Shown here in pieces: positions 9,700 to 21,381 of a DNA stretch of 64,000 nucleotides. The position numbers and the translations under genes were made by a program. Every line of letters starts with the position of its first letter. Position 1 is the first letter of the stretch. Origin of the DNA: Viola odorata (taxonomy: Eukaryota; Streptophyta; Magnoliopsida; Malpighiales; Violaceae); assembly GCA_963691705.1 (NCBI GenBank), contig OY829541.1, positions 11,154,564 through 11,218,563 on the forward strand, written 5' to 3'. The notes beneath the pieces were generated by a model. The model did no database searches. It saw only the letters and a program-made list of their open reading frames with translations, and had not been told where the DNA came from.

Positions 9700-11099
9700 A
9701 CCTTCTTTTCCGACGTGCTCTCTCTCTCCTTCATGAGCATCTCCCTCTTCTCTACAATGTCCTCAATTGATCCCTCCAAAGCACATAAAATTATTACCAT
9801 CACCAATCCAAGCCAAGTCATCTTTACTAGGAATTTCTCAATTTCACCTTCCTTTCTGCATCAAGAATATAAACTTCCTCAGCATCAGCAGATTCAGCAT
9901 TCAAAGGATGCATAATCCCATATATGTACTGCTTGGCAACATTTTTTTTGCGCTCTTCCTCTCATTTTCCATACAACCATTAATGAAGGATGGAGGCGGT
10001 GTATTCAATCCCATATCTTTTTCCAATAACTGCTTCAGCACTAGCTTTTTATTTAGTTATGATTTTCCATTCCACCATTCTGCTGCAAGAACTTCTAATT
10101 CCCTCTTCCGTTTCCTCTTTGGCTTTAAGCTTTGCAATTTACTTCATCTTTTCCATCTTGACTTGAGAAATATCCTTAGCTACCTCTCTCGCTCTCCACT
10201 CATCAGCTTCTCGATCAGCTTGCTCAAACTATTCATGCTCCGTTGCACGCATTTCTGCAACAAGCTTCCTCATTATTTTTCCTCCAAAGTTTATTTCTCT
10301 TGGACTTTAGCCTTTTATTGGGAAGTTTAGATGCTGTTGATTTCTCCTCCCATGGAATTATTTCATTTACAACAAATCTGAATAGATCCAACTGAGCTCT
10401 TAATTTTGCCATCAAATAAGTGGCAACCTCCACAGAAAGTGACTCTTGTGTCTCCAAATCAAGTGTCATACCTTCCAAATACTTAGCAAACCCACAAGCT
10501 CCTCATTTTCTTGAAGAACACTTTGCAACTCATTTTCTTTGTCCAATAAACTTTCCTTCAGTTTCATGCTCCCAGGCTGTTCTTCCCTAAGAGCTTCCTG
10601 CAAATGTATTACCTCAGTTTCAACTTCCTTTAAACTGTCCTTCAAGTGAGCTTCTTCCTCCCTCGTGGCACGAGTTTCTTCCTCTGTATGCTTAAGCAAG
10701 TTGACAAGCCTATCTTGCTCTTTTCCTCTGTATGCTTCTGCAGACACTTCAAGTAAAGCTGAGGCTAAACTTTCCTTAGCCTTCTTGCTCTTTCCTCTTC
10801 CTCTCTGGAATTATCTAACTCATTTATGAGCTTGTTCTTCTCACTTCATCTACTAGATTTTCCTTTGCCATACTAAGACAACGCTCTGATTCTTCGCGAT
10901 CCCCCTTTTGCCTTCCAATTGTCATTTCTGACAACCCCACATTTTCCTTAAGAGTAGTAATTTCCATTTTTGCATGATGCAATAAGTTGTTGCTTCCCTC
11001 AAGTTGTTTCATGACTTAACCCAATGATTATGATGCAGATCTCTCTCACTTATCTATTTCCTCAAGTTGCACCTCCAATTCCTCAACCTTGTTCTTCCA
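9700..11099 (-). pseudogene. Chimeric gene-fragment block: WEB-family coiled coil joined to U11/U12-59K-like sequence
   Basis: Read on the minus strand, 11012-10470 encodes coiled-coil sequence of the plant WEB family (chloroplast-movement-type proteins): TEEETRATREEEAHLKDSLK, VIHLQEALREEQ, LLDKENELQSVLQENEELVG. At about 10480 the frame changes into YLEGMTLDLETQESLSVEVA, IIPWEEKSTASKLPNKRLKS and then EQADREADEWRAREVAKDIS. That lysine-rich block recalls the U11/U12 snRNP 59-kDa protein. Several stops and frameshifts are present. The remainder toward 9700 is low-quality coding-like sequence that I cannot assign. The copia element at 11100 cuts the WEB part, which continues at 17842. The U11/U12-59K assignment is from memory of the family and less certain than WEB. 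Confidence 0.55.
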
Positions 11100-11730
11100 T
11101 GTTAGAACCGGAGGAGATTACTGTTGTTCTAAACCTTATGAACAACAATCCAGGACCGTAAGCAATTCAGATTATTACATGAACTGAATAACGGAATGCG
11201 GAAGCGTACCTGATGATGCAATGAAATTAAAGAAATCCCGGAATCTTGATCTTCTGGTGGATGATTGCTATGTGGGGTTGGATGGAGAACCAAGAGAGAG
11301 TACTATAATTTTTCTATAAGTTTTAATGTAAGTTACCTTTTAGTTTTATAGTTGGTTTAACGTTAGTTTTCCAACTTCTCTTAAAACTGAAAAGGTAACT
11401 TATCCTTTAATTAAAATTTACAGAGAAATATTTAATTCCTTTTAGTAATTCCACCAGGGATCAATTCCATCCATAATGTTTTTATTAATTCCGAATCAGT
11501 CCATCAACAATTCAGAATTAATCCGGAATCTACACAATCACCAGATTTACCCCCCACACTGTTTTAATTAGACGATTGGACCACTTAACTTTAATAGATC
11601 ATCAATTTGGTCCAATTAACCTTATGTTAACAATATATTATATGACGGTACACATATAACATATGCGTCCATATGTTCCAACGTGTACGAACGGTACTAA
11701 CGCATCAGTCCTGTTATCCAAATCCCAACA
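11100..11730 (-). repeat. 3' LTR of the copia element
   Basis: 631 bases; in element sense it starts TGTTGGGATTTGG and ends CTAACA. It aligns over its full length with 17220-17841, apart from scattered substitutions and a short insertion near 11305-11320. Confidence 0.92.
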
Positions 11731-11741
11731 ATCTCCCACTT
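11731..11741 (-). other. Polypurine tract of the copia element
   Basis: AAGTGGGAGAT directly precedes the 3' LTR in element sense, the usual primer site for plus-strand DNA synthesis. Confidence 0.7.
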
Positions 11742-12117
11742 AGACAACTACACAATATGCGTTCCTTATAGTACCACCTTTTGTCATACAATCATATGTT
11801 AACCCCCGAATGCTAGCATATATCCGTCTAATTCAATCCGGTCCATTAGCTTCATTAATACAAGAACCAAAATAGTAGTCATCGCAGTCCAAGCAATTAA
11901 ACTCATAATGATTACGAGTACTAACTAACTAACGACATGGATCCAGTGTGCATGTGCAGCATGGAAATTACAAGTGATTTATACTTGTCAGATTTCCAAC
12001 TGAACCTCTTTACTTTATGAGATCAAACATTCAGAGCATATACAAACTGTGAAATAACATAATACACAGTTAAAGCATATACAAGTTACAATAGTACAAA
12101 CTGAACTCCCACTAATC

Positions 12118-12820
12118 TCAAGTATCTAACTTAATGATACCCATGCTCGATACATGGCCATGAAATGCTACAGGTGTCAATGCCTTAGTGAGTGGATCCG
12201 CAATCATATCGTTTGTACCCAGTAACTCTATGCTAACTTGATTGCTCTGAACCCTTTCTTTAACGGCAAGGACCTTTATATCAATGTGCTTAGACCTTGA
12301 CGTACTCCGATTACTGTTGGAGTACAGCACAGCAACCCGGTTGTCACAAAAGATCCTAAATGGTCTCTCAATACCAGTGACAGCTCGCAGTTCCTTAACC
12401 ATGTTCCGTAACCATATAGCATGACTGGATGCCCCGTAGCAAGCTACGAACTCAGCCTCCATAGTGGAAGATGCAACAAGTGACTGTTTTGCACTCTTCC
12501 ATGAAATGGCTCCTTCAGCCAGAAGAAAGACAACCTGAAGTCGATCTCCGACTATCTTGGCATCCAGCGAAATCAGAATCAGTATACCCAATGATCTCAA
12601 GCTGATCTAATCTCCTGTATGTGAGCATATAGTATTTCATTTTCTGCAGGTATCGAAAGACCCTTTTGGCTGCAACCCAATTATCCCTTTCGGGATTGCT
12701 CTGGTATCTGCCCAACATACCAACAATAAATGCAAGATCCGAACGGGTGCAAACATGTGCATACATGATGCTTCCCACAGCCGAAGCATATGGTACACCC
12801 TCCATGAACTTGCGGTCCAA
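12118..12820 (-). pseudogene. Copia RNase H region
   Basis: Two overlapping frames carry the end of the copia reverse transcriptase and RNase H: AVGSIMYAHVCTRSDLAF, GYTDSDFAGCQDSRRSTSG (first catalytic Asp region), ASSTMEAEFVACYGAS (catalytic Glu) and CDNRVAVLYSNSN (third Asp). A one-base shift near 12520-12600 separates the two frames. RNase H removes the RNA template during reverse transcription. It is non-functional here because of the shift and upstream breaks. Confidence 0.85.
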
Positions 12821-12835
12821 GTCCGTCTTAGGACA

Positions 12836-13609
12836 CTAATCAAGGCTAAATTTCTCACCTTTGGAGATAGGGGTATCATGTGGCTTACAATTTTGCATGC
12901 TAAACCTCTTTAGTACTTTATCGATGTAACCCTTTTGTGATAATCCAAGGGTACCCCGTGAACGATCACGGTGTATCTGAACCCCTATCACAAAAGATGC
13001 TTCCCCAAGGTCTTTCATCTCAAAGTTATCTAAGAGAAAAACTTTAGTATCCTGAAGAAGCTTTACATCGTTAGTAGCAAACAAAATGTCATCCACATAT
13101 AACAGTACAAATACAAATCTACTCCTACTGAACTTATGGTATAGACAATCCTCCACAGTATTTACTTCGAAACCGTATGAAGTAATAATGCTATGGAACT
13201 TCAAGTACCATTAACGGGAAGCTTGCTTTAGCCCATAGACGGACTTCTTTAATCTACAAACCAATTCACTATCCTCGTTGGAGGATAGTCCTTCTGGTCA
13301 TCTCATGTAGATTTCTTCCTCAAGATCCCCATTGAGGAAAGCAGTCTTTACATCCATCTGATGAAGCTCAAGATCAAAATATGCCACCAAGGCCATAATA
13401 GTCCTAAAAGAGTCCTTCGATGAAACTGGAGAGAAGGTCTCTTTATAGTCTATTCCTTCCTTTTGGGTGAACCCTTTCGCGACAAGACGTGCCTTGTACC
13501 TTTCAACATTTCCCTGAGAATCCCTTTTGGTTTTGAAAACCCATTTGCAACCTATCGGTTTCTTCTTCGCAGGCAATGGTACAAGCTCCCAAACGCCGTT
13601 GTCTTTCAT
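12836..13609 (-). pseudogene. Copia reverse transcriptase region
   Basis: The frame at 13609-13298 carries the start of the RT domain: GCKWVFKTKRDSQGNVERYK, ARLVAKGFTQKEGIDYKETF and HQMDVKTAFLNGDLEEEIYM (first catalytic Asp). The frame at 13204-12836 carries the YVDD box (FVFVLLYVDDILFATND) and FEMKDLGEASFVIGVQI. About 90 bases with stops separate them. These are diagnostic copia-type RT blocks. The enzyme would copy element RNA into DNA, but the breaks make this copy inactive. Confidence 0.9.
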
Positions 13610-14030
13610 GGATTGGAGTTCATCTCCTATGGCCCTTATCCACTTTTAAGCATCAGAACAACTAGTAGCCTCTTTGAAGGTGAGCGGGTCATCCTCCAAA
13701 GAGTCAATAGTCTCCTCATGTTCTTGCAGAAATACGATATAATCATCCGGAATCGCATTTCTTCTCACTCTAGTGGACCTCCTAAGTGGCATATCTACCT
13801 GGTCCTCAGCTATTTGAGGTTGTTGAGTTTGATCCTGTTGTGGATCTTCATGGACTTCCTGATGATCCTCAAGTATAACCTGTGGATTCGGTCCTGTAGG
13901 AAGATTAATAATGTTGTTTCTTGCCTGCTGAGGTACAGAGACAGGAATGTGAACAATGAGTTCATCCTGACCCTCAGCAACTGCATGAGGAGCTATAACT
14001 GAATCCTCCTCAAAAACAACATTTGACCGT

Positions 14031-14879
14031 CTATCTTCCCCCCAAACTCAACATCCTCAAGGAACCGGGCATTTCCCGTCTCAAAAAAAATATTCGGGTA
14101 GTAGGGTTGTAAAACTTATACCCTCGTGACCTCTCCGGATATCCAACAAAATAACAACTAATTGTCCTTAAGTCCAGTTTTCTTTCATCTGGCCTATAAG
14201 GCCTTGACTCTGCTGGACATCCCCAAACCTTTAAGTGCTTTAAGACAGGCTTTAGGCCAGTCCATAACTCATATGGGGTTTTATTAGTCGTTTTTGCTGG
14301 TATCCTATTGAGAATGTAGACTGCAGTATTTAAGGCATCTGCCCAGAGTGATGTAGGTAAGGTAGTATTGGCAATCATACTCCTTACCATATCTTTAAGG
14401 GCACGGTTCCTCCTTTCAGATACACCATTCATGGTCGGAGACCCCGGCATGGTGTACTGTGGAACTATCCCACGCTCATCGAGAAATTGGGCAAATGGCC
14501 CAAGATGCTGTTCACCTGATCCATCATATCGACCGTAGTACTCACCACCACGATCCGATCTGACGGCCTTAATAACCTTTCCGAGTTGATTTTCAACTTC
14601 AGCCTTAAAAGACTTGAAAGCGTCCAATGCCTCGGACTTTTCCTTTAAAAGGTATAGGTATCCGTATCGAGAGAAATTATCTATAAAACTGATAAAGTAT
14701 CGTTGACCATTCCAGGATGTCGTAGGGAATGGACCACAAATGTCTGTATGTACCAGGTTTAGAGTTTCCAAACTTCTCTCGGCCTCAAATCGTCTTTTGT
14801 TAGTGGTTTTGCCCTTTATGCACTCGATGCAAACCTGCTGGTCTGTACGATCGAGTTCACCAAGAATTCCATCTGACAC
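14031..14879 (-). pseudogene. Copia integrase region
   Basis: A 282-residue open segment holds the integrase core. HTDICGPFPTTSWNGQRYFI gives the first Asp, AVRSDRGGEYYGRYDGSG the second Asp, and MNGVSERRNRALKDMVRSM the catalytic Glu. The C-terminal part has KVWGCPAESRPYRPDERKLD and the GYPERSRGYKFYNP copia signature. The upstream HHCC zinc-binding part and the protease region (14880-15150) are disrupted. Integrase inserts the DNA copy; the 5-bp TTCCA duplication is its expected footprint. Confidence 0.9.
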
Positions 14880-15153
14880 AAGTCGGTTTATTCTCCTTGC
14901 GGAGATATGACCTAACCGTCTGTGTCATAACTTGAATGAATCCTCAGTTGGCAATTTACGCTTTATCTCACGAGAATTGCTAACATAACATTCATTATTG
15001 CTATCAACTGTATGCAACAAATATAAGTTATGCTCTGCAACCCTGCAAAGAAACACTTATGTGTTTAGTGGTTCTTGTATCTAACCACCAAGTGTTCTTA
15101 GCCACAGAAACTAGAAGGGATTCTGTACTAACAAGAGACAAAGATATACCTTT

Positions 15154-15363
15154 CTATTCATGCCAAGCCATATACTTAGCGTAGTCCTTCTTTAAGTGGC
15201 CTGCTTTCTTGCAGAAGAAACATTGTGGTCCCTTATGCTCAGTATCTGAGCCCTTATGCTTATTCTGAGAACTAGACCATGCAGTCTCTTTGCCTTTCCT
15301 CTTCTTAAAATCGGATGAAGAGGTTGTAGCTAGATGAGCACTATCCAGTTGAGAGTGTCTCAA
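15154..15363 (-). pseudogene. Copia gag zinc-knuckle segment
   Basis: A 69-residue segment contains CFFCKKAGHLKKDY, a CX2CX4HX4C zinc knuckle whose last Cys is replaced by Tyr. It is separated from the gag N-terminus by stops at 15364-15551. It would bind the packaged RNA; the lost ligand suggests decay. Confidence 0.75.
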
Positions 15364-15551
15364 CCTTTCCTGTTCCTGAACCAGATGAACAGTCAGCTGA
15401 TCAATTGTTCACTTATTTTTCTAACAATTGTTGGAAGTGAAGTCAGCACATGATGTACCAGATAGTCATCTGGTAACTCAACTTTAAGTGCCTTCAGCTT
15501 CTCAGCTATTTTGATGATCTCCTGGACATACTCCTGTATGTCGCCATCCCC

Positions 15552-15935
15552 TCAGTACTTTATGGTCGAAAATTTGCGAATAGTATCTCTAATTTCGGCC
15601 TTCTCTGTATGGGTATAGCGACGAGCCAAGATCTCTAGGATCTTGCTAGCACTAGCTTCCTTATCTAGTGTGCTCCGCATGGACATAGGGACAACACTGA
15701 GTATGACCAAACGGCAAGCTCTGTTCGATTGCTGCCAGTCCTCAAAAGCCTGGAGTTCCTTATCAGAACTTTTGAGGGCTGGTTCCTCAAGACAATCCTT
15801 ATAGAGTGCCAGATCCTTATTCATACAACACAGTGTTGTCTCTACCTTTCTCTTCCATAACTTGAAGTTACTAGAAGACAATAGCGGTACACTGTTCAAA
15901 TTGGCAGATACTGAGCTTACTGAGTTCATATTCAA
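15552..15935 (-). pseudogene. Copia gag N-terminal segment
   Basis: The frame from ATG 15935 encodes 127 residues of a plant copia Gag (UBN2/DUF4219-like): LSSSNFKLWKRKVETTLCCM, KELQAFEDWQQSNRACRLVI, EASASKILEILARRYT and KAEIRDTIRKF. It is truncated at 15552, where later gag sequence continues in other frames. Gag forms the particle around the element RNA. The 1.3-kb leader to its right contains no gene. Confidence 0.8.
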
Positions 15936-17219
15936 AAGAACACAAAATTTAATCAGCTCACTTTACTGAAAATATGAAAGTAATAAACTTAATGAATAAC
16001 ACATTGACTGAATCAAAAGATTAATTATATGACATTGTGTCTAGTCTTTGGACTAAAGGCACAACTCACAGCTAATTAATCTGTCATAGTGTGAATCGTA
16101 TAGCTTGATTTTGCCAATTATTTAATCTTCCTTTGGGCCGATCAAACAATCGTATAAATTTCTTAATAGCTATAGGTCTTGAAATTTATCACTATCGTGT
16201 TTATAATTTTTGCCAAATAGTCATCTTCCTTTGGGCCGACAACTATCCGCATGAAATTATGAACACCACACTTGAAATGTCTAACTCAGTAATGTCCGTA
16301 GCAGAGGTCACTTTGGTGACTTTACTACTTCTATTAATCGAGTTAGACAAATAAGCTAAACTTAAAAGTTTCCTTAGTGTTATTCCACTTTCTTTCATAA
16401 ATACATTATTTTTGAACTCAACATTTTAAACTTCATGATATTCATGTTAAAAAATAATTAAGTCAAACTTTAAGTCCGATAAACCGGACCAGTACTTAAA
16501 ATTGCAAAATTAATTAAAGTATACAATCAATTGTCAATTTAACTAAAAATTGCACCAGTAGCAATTTAAGCCACAACAGAGCAATTGGCAGATAAATCCA
16601 AGCCAAGCCAATCCAAGCCAAGCCAATCAAGCCAAGCCAAGCCAAACCATACCAATCAAAACAAATAAGCCAACCAAATAAATCAATTCCATCAGCGCAG
16701 AGAATCAAATAAGCCAAAACCAATTGCAATTCCAATTGCAATTGAAGCAATTCCCATAAACCAGTTACTGATCAATTAATTAATCAAACAATTCAAAAAT
16801 CAATTAATCAACTAATTCTCAAATCGATTCCCGAAATCAATTGCCAAATCAATTAATCAACCAATTCCTAAATTGAACAAGAAATCCCGTCTGCATTCAA
16901 CTCCCAAATTCATGTATTAATACATGAAAAGAATTCATTACTGTGCAAACAATTCCAAAAGCCCAGGAAGCCAAACGGGATTCAATAGATTAATTCATGC
17001 AATTGATAGAATCCAAACGGGATTCAATAGATTAATTCATGCAATTGATAGAATCCAAACGGGATTCTATAACCATGGCCGGGAATACAACTGATATTGG
17101 AATTAATTAAACAATTGTTGATTGAATTAATAAAGGGTAATTTTGAAATCAATCAACCAGGCATCAATAAATTATTTGCAATTCATACAAAATCAAAATT
17201 GAATTGCTTCGCTATCAAT
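15936..17219 (-). other. Untranslated leader of the copia element with simple repeats
   Basis: No gene is visible between gag and the 5' LTR. It contains an AAGCC/CCAAT-rich run (16600-16660) and two tandem copies of a ~42-base unit (16972-17056). No clear tRNA-Met primer-binding site follows the 5' LTR. Confidence 0.7.
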
Positions 17220-17841
17220 TGTTAGAACTGGAGGAGATTACTGTTGTTCTAAACCTTATGAATAACAATCCAGGACCGTAAGCAATTCAGATTATTACAT
17301 GAACTGAATAACGGAATGCGGAAGCGTACCTGATGATGCCATGAAATTAAAGAAATCCCGGAATCTTGAGATTCTGGTGGATGATTGCTATGAGGGGTTG
17401 GATGGAGAACCAAGAGAGAGTACTCTGTAAGTTTTAATGTAAGTTACCTTTTAGTTTTATAGTTGGTTTAACGTTAGTTTTCCAACTTCTCTTAAAAATG
17501 AAAAGGTAACTTATCCTTTAATTAAAATTTACAGAGAAATATTTAATTCCTTTTAGCAATTCCACTAGGGATCAATTTCGTCATTAATGTTTTTATTAAT
17601 TCCGAATCGATCAATCAACAATTCGGAATTAATCCGGAATCTGCACAATCACCAGATTTACCCCCCCTACTGTTTTAATTAGACGATTGGACCACTTAAC
17701 TTTAATAGATCATCAATTTGGTCCAATTAACCTTATGTTAATAATATATTATATGACGGTACACACATAACATATGCGTCCATATGTTCCAACGTGTACG
17801 AACGGTACTAACGCATCAGTCCTGTTGTCCAAATCCCAACA
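17220..17841 (-). repeat. 5' LTR of the copia element
   Basis: 622 bases, TGTTGGGATTTGG...CTAACA in element sense, matching the 3' LTR at 11100-11730. The 5-bp duplication TTCCA follows at 17842-17846. Confidence 0.92.
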
Positions 17842-17846
17842 TTCCA

Positions 17847-18060
17847 CTCCTCTACCAAGTTACGTGCATATGATTCCACCATCTTGGCTGCTTCTAGTTC
17901 AACATTGAGATGATCCATGTGCGATTCTCTTTCCATTAACTTATCCTCAAAGTTTTTGGCTTTATCAAATTCATGCGTCCGTTTCGATCTTTAAGATTCA
18001 AACTGAGTCTGGACAAATACCCATCCTCTGTTTGCGGGGAAGTATTGACAGTAACATCCC
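17847..18060 (-). pseudogene. Upstream part of the WEB-family fragment, separated by the copia insertion
   Basis: Minus-strand translation gives KAKNFEDKLMEKESHMDHLN followed by VELEAAKMVESYARNLVEEW, blocks typical of WEB-family coiled-coil proteins. It lies directly across the copia insertion from 9700-11099 and in the same orientation, so the two halves were one stretch before the insertion. Both sides are degenerate. Confidence 0.6.
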
Positions 18061-18726
18061 ACTAGGAAGACTACAAGCCTCAAGAGAGTAACCTCCCACC
18101 ATCAAAATAATAATATCCCACCATAATCATAGCGGTTATGTTAATATATTTATCCTACTATTAAAACGTGTACTTGTTATTGTAACCGGTCTTTTATTAT
18201 TGTTGTATATATATATGAACAAATACATGAATACAAAGTGGACAATTGCGCAAACACTATTGTCCCATTTTCTCAAGTATATCCCAATTCGCATGCTGAG
18301 GTGGAAATCTAATGTGAAAATTAATAATAATACTCCCTCCAGTCGGCAAAGTAGGTCGTTTAAGCACCGGGCTCGTGGATTAAGGATCCACTGTTTGAGG
18401 CTGTGTGATTACATTGCTGTCCTTCTGCAAGAACGTTTCCGTGAACTACAGTGGCGTTCCTTTAATCGAAATGTTGTGGCGCGATTTTGTCCATTTTCAG
18501 CCCAAATCCTCTCCAATTTTGCATCCCCCCAAATTTCCCAAATTTCCTAAACCTAATCCCTCCTTCTTTTTTGAAATCCTGCAGTTTGAATTTTCAAGTT
18601 TTCCCCCTAAATGGCTGATTGTCAATTCACAAACTTCTCTCGCTTCATCTGTTCTATTCCCCACCCATCCTCATCAATTCCCCTCTATTTAACATTTCTG
18701 TTCAGATTTGTAAAACAAAAAGAACA

Positions 18727-20401
18727 ATGAACGACAATGATTTCGATCCTATCCATTTATTTTTCAATAATCCACTCGCTCTACCAGAGCCAACCCTAGG
18801 AGATGAATCAGCAGTTGAGCAGCGTAATCCAAATGAAGATTTGGCAACACCTGTGCCACATTTGGATGACATTGGTGAAGATGATGATAGGCAAAATGAC
18901 AACCAGCTACCTGAAGTCGTGGTTCAAAGTTAAGTCCAAATCCAATTTTCCATTATTCTCTTGAATTTGTCAAACTCCCTCCCTTTTGCAATAACTTTGG
19001 GTTGTCATAATTGTAGGTGAAAAGTTGAAACGAAAAGAGCTTTCTGAAGAGGACAGAACCGCTGCCTATGGATTGCTCCTCCAAAAGAGTGTAAATGGGA
19101 AGCTACGCAAGTACACAACACGGGAGGTTGCTCAAATTTTCGATGTCAATATTCGTTCAATCCAGCGGCTGTGGAAAAGGGCAAGGGAGTCAAAAAACCA
19201 CAATATTTCGCTTCAAAGAGTGAAGAATTGTGGCAGGAAACGAATTGAATTTGACTTCGCCAAGATTAGAGATATTCCTTTAAGGGACAGGACAACCCTT
19301 AAGTCTCTAGCGTCTGAATTGGGTGTCTCGAAAACATATTTGATTTCGAAGTTGAAATCAGGAGAGTTGAGGCGCCACAGCAACACCATCAAACCCACAT
19401 TGACGGAGGCAAACCGTCTTCAAAGAGTTCGTCACTGTCTTGCAATGGTTGATCCACACTCACTTCCTGATGGAAACAGTTTCATAGAGATGGAAAACGT
19501 GGTACATATTGACGAGAAATGGTTTCAAACAACAAGGAAGGTGCAAACGTACTACCTCTTGCCAGATGAAGATGAACCAGTAAGAGTAATTAAGAGTACC
19601 AATTTTATTCCTAAAATTATGTTCCTTGCAGCTGTAGCTAGGCCTAGATTTAACTGTAATAGGAATTGTACGTTTGATGGAAAGATATGAGTGTTTCCAC
19701 TGGTTACTGAGGTTGCTGCTATTAGGTGCAGCTCTAATAGGGTTGCTGGTACATTAGAAGTGAAACCAATTCAGAAAATAGATAGGCAGGTGATTAGGAA
19801 GTTTATGATTGAACACATCTTACCAGCCATTAAGGAAAAATGGCCTGCCGAAAGCATTATGCAGCAAATAGTCATCCAGCAAGATAACGCTAAAACACAT
19901 ATTCAGGAGGATGATCTTGATTTTCTAGCTGCAGTAAATAGTTTAGGCTTGAACATTAGACTGGTGTGCCAGCCACCAAATTATCCTGATTTAAATGTAC
20001 TTGACTTAGGTTTTTTTAGAGCTATCCAATCCTTGCAGGAAAAGAAATGTGCAAATAACCTAAATCAGTTAGTGGAAGCAGTGAAGAAAGCTTATATTGA
20101 GTTCTCAGATGTGAAGGCAAACAACATCTTCTTAACTTTACAAGGATGCATGATTGAAATTATGAAAATCAAGGGTTCAAATGCATACAGGATTCCTCAT
20201 ATAAAAAAAAAGCAGTTAGCTAGGCAAGGATTGCTTCCACACACCTTGTCATGTGATCCAATAATCCTAGCTATTGCAGCTGCTCATCTACCACAATTGC
20301 CTTGTAAGACAGTGGGTTTTTGTGCTTTTTTCTACGTGTATTTATGTCTGTATTTTCACATTCATCTGTTTATTGCATTGCAGGAAAATACAGTGGACTG
20401 A
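18727..20401 (+). pseudogene. Mariner transposase A, one nonsense codon
   Basis: Exon 1 is 18727-18928 (acidic N-terminus, FDPIHLFFNNPLA). An 88-base intron (GTTAAG..TGTAG) follows and exon 2 starts at 19017 in frame. Exon 2 has an N-terminal helix-turn-helix region (KYTTREVAQIFDVNIRSIQR, SELGVSKTYLISKLKSGEL) that would bind the inverted repeats. The catalytic core follows: VVHIDEKWF (Asp 1), QQDNAKTH (Asp 2) and PDLNVLDLGFF (Asp 3, 39 residues after Asp 2). That gives the DD39D triad of plant mariners. A TGA at 19688-19690 interrupts DGK(I)-VFPLV, where copy C has GGA, so it is one point mutation. A second intron may start at GTAAGAC near 20307. Otherwise it is well preserved, suggesting fairly recent activity. 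Confidence 0.88.
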
Positions 20402-21381
20402 TCCTCTTATGCAATCGTTGGGAGATGCTTTTTTTGTGTTCATATCCCAATGAAATTTAGCAATTTCTTGGACATATTTAGATTGCACAGTTAGTTTCTT
20501 AATCGGGAGGCTCTAGTTCATTGACCAATGGTTGCAGTATTTTGTTAGGTTTCTCTGTAAAGCTCTAGAACTTAGCATATGTTTGATAATGTTAGTGATG
20601 GTGAATGTGTACGAAACATAATAATCTGAACGCAAAAACATAATAATTCCAGTCCAGAAAAAAGGACTCTCAACAATTTCAGGCTACAATGTGTTACATT
20701 AATCCCATAACATGAAATACTCATTTGGTATGGTGAACATCAGATTCATCCCAACACAAGAACAGATTAATCCCAAGGTTCAAAGTTTAAACCATTTTGT
20801 ATTAGATCGTTTGAGGTCAGCATAGCGCAGAGTTAGGCTAGTTATTCACATATTAACACTGAACAAATGAATTGGTAACAAATTCAAAGCCAATGTGCAA
20901 TCCAACTGCTTCAATTCACAGAACCACAGAACAAAGCCATTTAAACACAAAGTGGCAATGAAACACATGACTGAGCCATGGGATGCCAAGAAGTTCAGAT
21001 AACACGCAAACCACACATCCACCCATTGCTGATTACTTTCAACCACATGGTAACAATCAAAGAAGTTAGATGACATAGGTGCAGATGAACCCAGTGAAGT
21101 TATTTTCAGACAATACCAGATGAAGATGATCTACTGCTTATTACCAACATAACAATCCAACACCACAACAACACAACTAGTCATCATCACAACTTCATTA
21201 AATTAGCATAACTGCTTCATACCACAATCCAAAAAGAAATACAACTGCAGTTGAAATTTACAATCTTGACATTTACAGACTGGCTAAACTGCACCCAAAA
21301 CGTAACTTCACAAAATACCAATGTACATCTGCAGAAACCCATGTTCATCAACAATGCAACATCACTACACCTATGCTTTCA

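Larger units (their letters stand above)
11100..17841 (-). mobile_element. Ty1/copia LTR retrotransposon, complete in structure but coding-decayed
   Basis: Two LTRs (11100-11730 and 17220-17841) flank a minus-strand gag-pol, and the whole element is bordered by a 5-bp duplication TTCCA (11095-11099 and 17842-17846). In element sense the order is 5' LTR, leader, gag, zinc knuckle, integrase, reverse transcriptase, RNase H, polypurine tract, 3' LTR. Integrase before reverse transcriptase defines Ty1/copia. The reading frame is broken many times, so this copy cannot make a full polyprotein. It sits inside the WEB-like fragment block. Confidence 0.93.

Noticed and set aside
9767..10330. Plus-strand open frame of 187 codons
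   Set aside because: It is the antisense shadow of the minus-strand chimeric gene fragments; composition is Phe/Ser/Leu-rich as expected of an antisense of Lys/Glu-rich coding sequence.
16514..16750. Minus-strand frame rich in Leu/Trp repeats in the copia leader
   Set aside because: Product of the AAGCC/CCAAT simple repeat; no gag similarity and no conserved start.
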